A DNA stretch of 14,593 nucleotides, from positions 1 through 14,593 of the forward strand of contig JAPXLT010000103.1 in assembly GCA_033809415.1 (NCBI GenBank), read 5' to 3'. Position 1 is the stretch's first letter. Each line of letters starts with the position of its first letter. The translations under genes were made by a program, and so were the position numbers. The DNA is from JAQVUB01 sp033809415 (GTDB lineage: Bacteria; Verrucomicrobiota; Lentisphaeria; Oligosphaerales; Oligosphaeraceae). This document shows positions 12,104 to 14,593 of the stretch, one piece after another. The notes under the pieces are model-generated. The model saw nothing but the letters and a program-made list of their open reading frames with translations, did not search any database and was not told the origin of the DNA.

Positions 12104-13501
12104 ATGAGAAAACCTTTTATCAATGAGAATTTTCTGCTGACCAACGCGCTTGCGGAGCGACTGTTTCACGAGGTCGCTGCGACATTGCCGATCATCGATT
12201 ACCATAATCATTTGAACCCGGTGCATTTGGCCGAGGATCATCAATATTCGAACATCTGCCAGATGTGGCTTGCAGCCGATCCCTACAAGCATCGGGCGAT
12301 GCGAATCAACGGAGTGCCTGAATGCTTCATTAGCGGCGACGCCAACGACAAGGAGAAATTCCTGAAATGGGCGGAGACCCTGACTGCGACGCTTGGAGGT
12401 CCGTTGTTCCACTGGAGTTGCATGGAGCTTAGGCAGGTCTTTGGCATCGATGTAATCCTCTCGCCGCAAAACGCCAATGAAATATGGGACGAATGCAATC
12501 AACGGCTTGCCAACGACGACATGGGAGCGCGTTCCTTGTTGAAAAGATACAAGGTTGAAACTCTTTGCACTTCCGATGACCTCTTGGCAAATCTTGAGAT
12601 TCACAAGCAGGTGCAGGAAATCGAGGTTCTGCCTTCACTCAGGGGAGACGCCTTGTTACAAGTGGAAGCCGAGGGATATCTCGAGATGATGAATCGCCTT
12701 TCCGAGATGACCGGGATCAATATTGCCTCCTGGGATGACTGCAAAACTGCACTGTCTCGAAGACTCGATGACTTCGGACAAGCCGGATGCGTGCTGGCCG
12801 ACCACTCCCTCGATGACGGATTCGACTTTGTCTTTGCCTCGGAAGCTCACGCCGGACGTCTTTTCAAAAGCATTCTTGCGGGGGAGAAGCCGGAACCTTT
12901 GGAAGCCATGCAAATCAAGACGGCTCTTCTTTTCTTTCTTGCCGGTGAATATGCCAAACGTGGCTGGGTTATGCAATTGCATCTGGGGGCATTGCGGCAA
13001 ACGAGCAGCCGTCTGCGAAAACTTGCCGGCACGGCAGGCGGCTACGCCGGCATCGGTTCGCCGCCCTCGATTGCGACTCTGGTCAGGTTCATGGATGAAT
13101 TGGAACAGCAGTGCCTTCTTCCCAAAACCATTCTTTACACCCTGAATCCATCTTACAACGAGCAACTGGCGGTATTGACCGGTTCTTTCAGCGAAGACCA
13201 TGTTCCCGGCAAGATTCAGCTTGGTCCAGCCTGGTGGTTCAATGATCATTTCGCAGGAATCCGCCAGCATCTCCAGGTGCTGGCGAATTATTCCCTGCTC
13301 AGTCGCTTTATCGGCATGACTACGGATTCGAGAACGGTTTTGTCGTTCTCACGGCACGAATACTTCCGGCGCATCCTGTGCAATATGCTGGGAGAATGGG
13401 TGGAGCAGAAATTGATTCCTGAGGACTATTCGCTTCTGCGCGAACTAGTTGAGCAAATATCCTGCAAAAACATAAGAAACTATCTGAACAAGGGAAAATA
13501 A
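12104..13501 (+). CDS. uxaC: Glucuronate isomerase
   Basis: UxaC interconverts D-glucuronate and D-fructuronate (and D-galacturonate and D-tagaturonate), the entry step of hexuronate catabolism. The 465-residue product matches E. coli UxaC closely by eye: IIDYHNHLNP (HxH pair His34/His36), VETLCTSDDLLANLEIHKQV, MQLHLGALRQ, GIGSPPSIATLVRFMDEL, LPKTILYTLNPSYNEQLA, GKIQLGPAWWFNDH, FIGMTTDSRTVLSFSRHEYF and RRILCNMLGEW (about 417-430). I start at ATG 12104 with AGGA 6 nt upstream. A TTG start at 12053 would add 17 unconserved residues. It follows the repeat gap and is 3 nt from the SDR gene, so these two form an operon. Confidence 0.97.
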   Translation: MRKPFINENFLLTNALAERLFHEVAATLPIIDYHNHLNPVHLAEDHQYSNICQMWLAADPYKHRAMRINGVPECFISGDANDKEKFLKWAETLTATLGGPLFHWSCMELRQVFGIDVILSPQNANEIWDECNQRLANDDMGARSLLKRYKVETLCTSDDLLANLEIHKQVQEIEVLPSLRGDALLQVEAEGYLEMMNRLSEMTGINIASWDDCKTALSRRLDDFGQAGCVLADHSLDDGFDFVFASEAHAGRLFKSILAGEKPEPLEAMQIKTALLFFLAGEYAKRGWVMQLHLGALRQTSSRLRKLAGTAGGYAGIGSPPSIATLVRFMDELEQQCLLPKTILYTLNPSYNEQLAVLTGSFSEDHVPGKIQLGPAWWFNDHFAGIRQHLQVLANYSLLSRFIGMTTDSRTVLSFSRHEYFRRILCNMLGEWVEQKLIPEDYSLLRELVEQISCKNIRNYLNKGK

Positions 13502-13504
13502 ATC

Positions 13505-14350
13505 ATGGCAAACGAAAACATCAAGGGAAAAGTTGCAGTGGTAACCGGCGCTGGCGGCACACTCTGCTCTGAAATGGCACGGGAACTTGCATCCAAAGGC
13601 TACCAAGTTGCATTATTGGGGAGAACTCTGGCCAAACTCGAACAAGTCGAAACTGGAATTACCGCTGCGGGCGGCTGTGCCATGTCGGTTGTGGCCGATG
13701 TCAGCAGCGAGGATGCTATCCGGCAAGCGCACGAAAAGGTTAAGAAAGCCCTCGGTCCTTGTTCGCTATTGATTAACGGTGCTGGCGGCAATCAGACCGA
13801 GGCCATAACCACGGCTAATCAATTTGTGCAGGAAGAGCTTTCGGACAGCACCGAATGCCGCGGCTTTTTCAATCTGGATATGGATGCCTTCCAAAGCGTA
13901 CTGAAAATCAATACCATGGGAACCGTTATTCCATGTCATGTCTTCGGCAAGGATATGGCTGAAAACGGCGGCGGTTGCATTATCAATATCGCCTCGATGA
14001 ACAGCTACCGCCCCTTGTCGAGAGTCGCTGCATACGGTATGGCCAAGGCCGGAATCGTGAATTTCACCCAATGGCTCGCCGCTTATCTCGCCCCGGTCGG
14101 CATCCGGGTCAATGCCATCGCGCCGGGATTCTTCCTGAACGAGAGAAGCAGAAAACGACTGCTCAATCCCGATGGCAGTTTTTCAGAACGCGGCCAAAGC
14201 GTCATTGACCATACACCACTGGCACAGTTCGGCGAAGCCAGACAACTGATCGGATGCATGAACTGGTTGGTCGATGACCAAGCATCGGATTTTGTCACCG
14301 GCATTACCATCCCAGTCGATGGAGGATTCCTCGCCTGCTCCGGAATTTAA
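13505..14350 (+). CDS. uxuB: SDR-type D-mannonate oxidoreductase (fructuronate reductase)
   Basis: This 281-residue short-chain dehydrogenase most likely reduces D-fructuronate to D-mannonate with NAD(P)H, the step between UxaC and UxuA. It shows the cofactor loop TGAGGTLCSEMA (14-25), LLINGAGGNQTEA (88-100), INIASMNS with catalytic Ser164, AAYGMAKAG with Tyr177 and Lys181, NFTQWLAAYLAPVGIRVNAI, APGFFLNERS and the C-terminal DFVTGITIPVDGGFLACSG. This combination, in particular NGAGGN, NFTQWLA and VDGGF, marks the SDR UxuB branch of Bacillus-type pathways and not the long-chain UxuB of E. coli. ATG at 13505 is 3 nt after the uxaC stop, with AAGGG upstream within uxaC. No terminator is seen after it. 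Confidence 0.9.
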   Translation: MANENIKGKVAVVTGAGGTLCSEMARELASKGYQVALLGRTLAKLEQVETGITAAGGCAMSVVADVSSEDAIRQAHEKVKKALGPCSLLINGAGGNQTEAITTANQFVQEELSDSTECRGFFNLDMDAFQSVLKINTMGTVIPCHVFGKDMAENGGGCIINIASMNSYRPLSRVAAYGMAKAGIVNFTQWLAAYLAPVGIRVNAIAPGFFLNERSRKRLLNPDGSFSERGQSVIDHTPLAQFGEARQLIGCMNWLVDDQASDFVTGITIPVDGGFLACSGI

Positions 14351-14363
14351 ATAGACCGCAGCC

Positions 14364-14413
14364 AAAAAGAATTTTTTAACAACGAAAAAACACGAAAAGA
14401 CACGAAAATTTTA
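14364..14413. repeat. CACGAAAA-type dispersed repeat, copy D
   Basis: Starting 13 nt after the SDR stop, the plus strand reads AAAAAGAATTTTTTAACAAC then GAAAAAACACGAAAAGACAC and GAAAATTTT. Its reverse complement matches the TTTCGTTGTT..AAAAAGAATTC order of copies A and B. It contains two direct CACGAAAA units and is non-coding. Confidence 0.75.
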
Positions 14414-14450
14414 TTAGGGGTTGCTGCTTTGACGGATGGGATGGCATGCG
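14410..14450. repeat. Dispersed element E, copy 2
   Basis: The 22 nt at 14421-14442 are identical to 11594-11615, and the flanks (AGGGG before, GCATGCG after) are nearly so. It directly follows CACGAAAA-type copy D, repeating the order found after uxuA. No hairpin or protein is evident within it. Confidence 0.8.
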
Positions 14451-14465
14451 GTTTAAAAAGTAGCG

Positions 14466-14480
14466 CAACCGTCCCGGTTG
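14466..14480. repeat. Small palindrome CAACCG-TCC-CGGTTG
   Basis: A perfect 6-bp stem with a 3-nt loop lies between dispersed element E and the G-rich array. There is no U-tract, so it is not an intrinsic terminator. It is one more compact palindrome in a repeat-rich spacer. Confidence 0.55.
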
Positions 14481-14489
14481 TGTGGTGCG

Positions 14490-14573
14490 GGGTGCAGGGG
14501 GCAGGGTGCAGGGGGCAGGGGGCAGGGGGCAGGGTGCAGGGGGCAGGGTGCAGGGGGCAGGGTGCAGGGGGCA
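14490..14573. repeat. 7-bp G-rich tandem array (GGGKGCA)
   Basis: Twelve 7-bp units (GGGTGCA or GGGGGCA) run from 14490 to 14573, followed by a degenerate unit to 14580. With a G-run of three to five in every 7 bp on the plus strand, the sequence meets the pattern for G-quadruplex formation. It lies downstream of the uronate operon and may continue in kind beyond the window. Confidence 0.92.
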
Positions 14574-14593
14574 GGGCGTGGGGTTATATCTGT

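Overview
The window looks like bacterial chromosome of moderate GC content. It is dominated by a long ribosomal-protein operon. The missing L30 gene, the zinc-binding short S14, the repeat-laden intergenic DNA and the uronate genes would fit a member of the PVC superphylum, possibly Lentisphaerota. That placement is an impression from gene content and repeat style and was not tested by any search.

Layout. (1) 1-7576: a minus-strand ribosomal-protein/translocon operon. In transcription order it runs rplV, rpsC, rplP, rpmC, rpsQ, rplN, rplX, rplE, rpsN, rpsH, rplF, rplR, rpsE, rplO, secY, and it ends at a strong intrinsic terminator (63-101). It begins abruptly at rplV: the usual upstream S10 genes (rpsJ to rpsS) are absent. 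Both ends of the block carry tandem arrays of the same 11-bp unit (1-51 and 7675-7759). Notable details are an S3 protein with about 20 extra residues at the GXXG loop of its KH domain, and an 80-nt out-of-frame overlap between rpsC and rplP. (2) 7577-9781: a secreted coiled-coil protein of unknown function and ung (uracil-DNA glycosylase), both on minus, with repeat-rich spacers. (3) 9782-14350: a plus-strand uronate catabolism locus: an IclR-family regulator, a mannonate dehydratase (UxuA type), a 584-bp repeat-filled gap, glucuronate isomerase (uxaC) and an SDR-type fructuronate reductase (UxuB type). Together these enzymes take D-glucuronate to D-fructuronate, then D-mannonate, then 2-keto-3-deoxy-D-gluconate. 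The KDG kinase, KDPG aldolase and transporter are not in the window. (4) 14351-14593: repeats only.

The most unusual content is the non-coding DNA. It holds three kinds of short tandem array (11-, 9- and 7-bp units), a 61-nt double-hairpin element present twice at about 95% identity (in the rplV leader and upstream of uxaC, each just downstream of a tandem array), a CACGAAAA-type dispersed repeat found mostly just after stop codons, and a second dispersed element next to two of those copies. No CRISPR, defence island, prophage, transposase, tRNA or rRNA was seen. I found no clearly new multi-gene system; the candidates for novelty are the repeat architecture and the odd S3.
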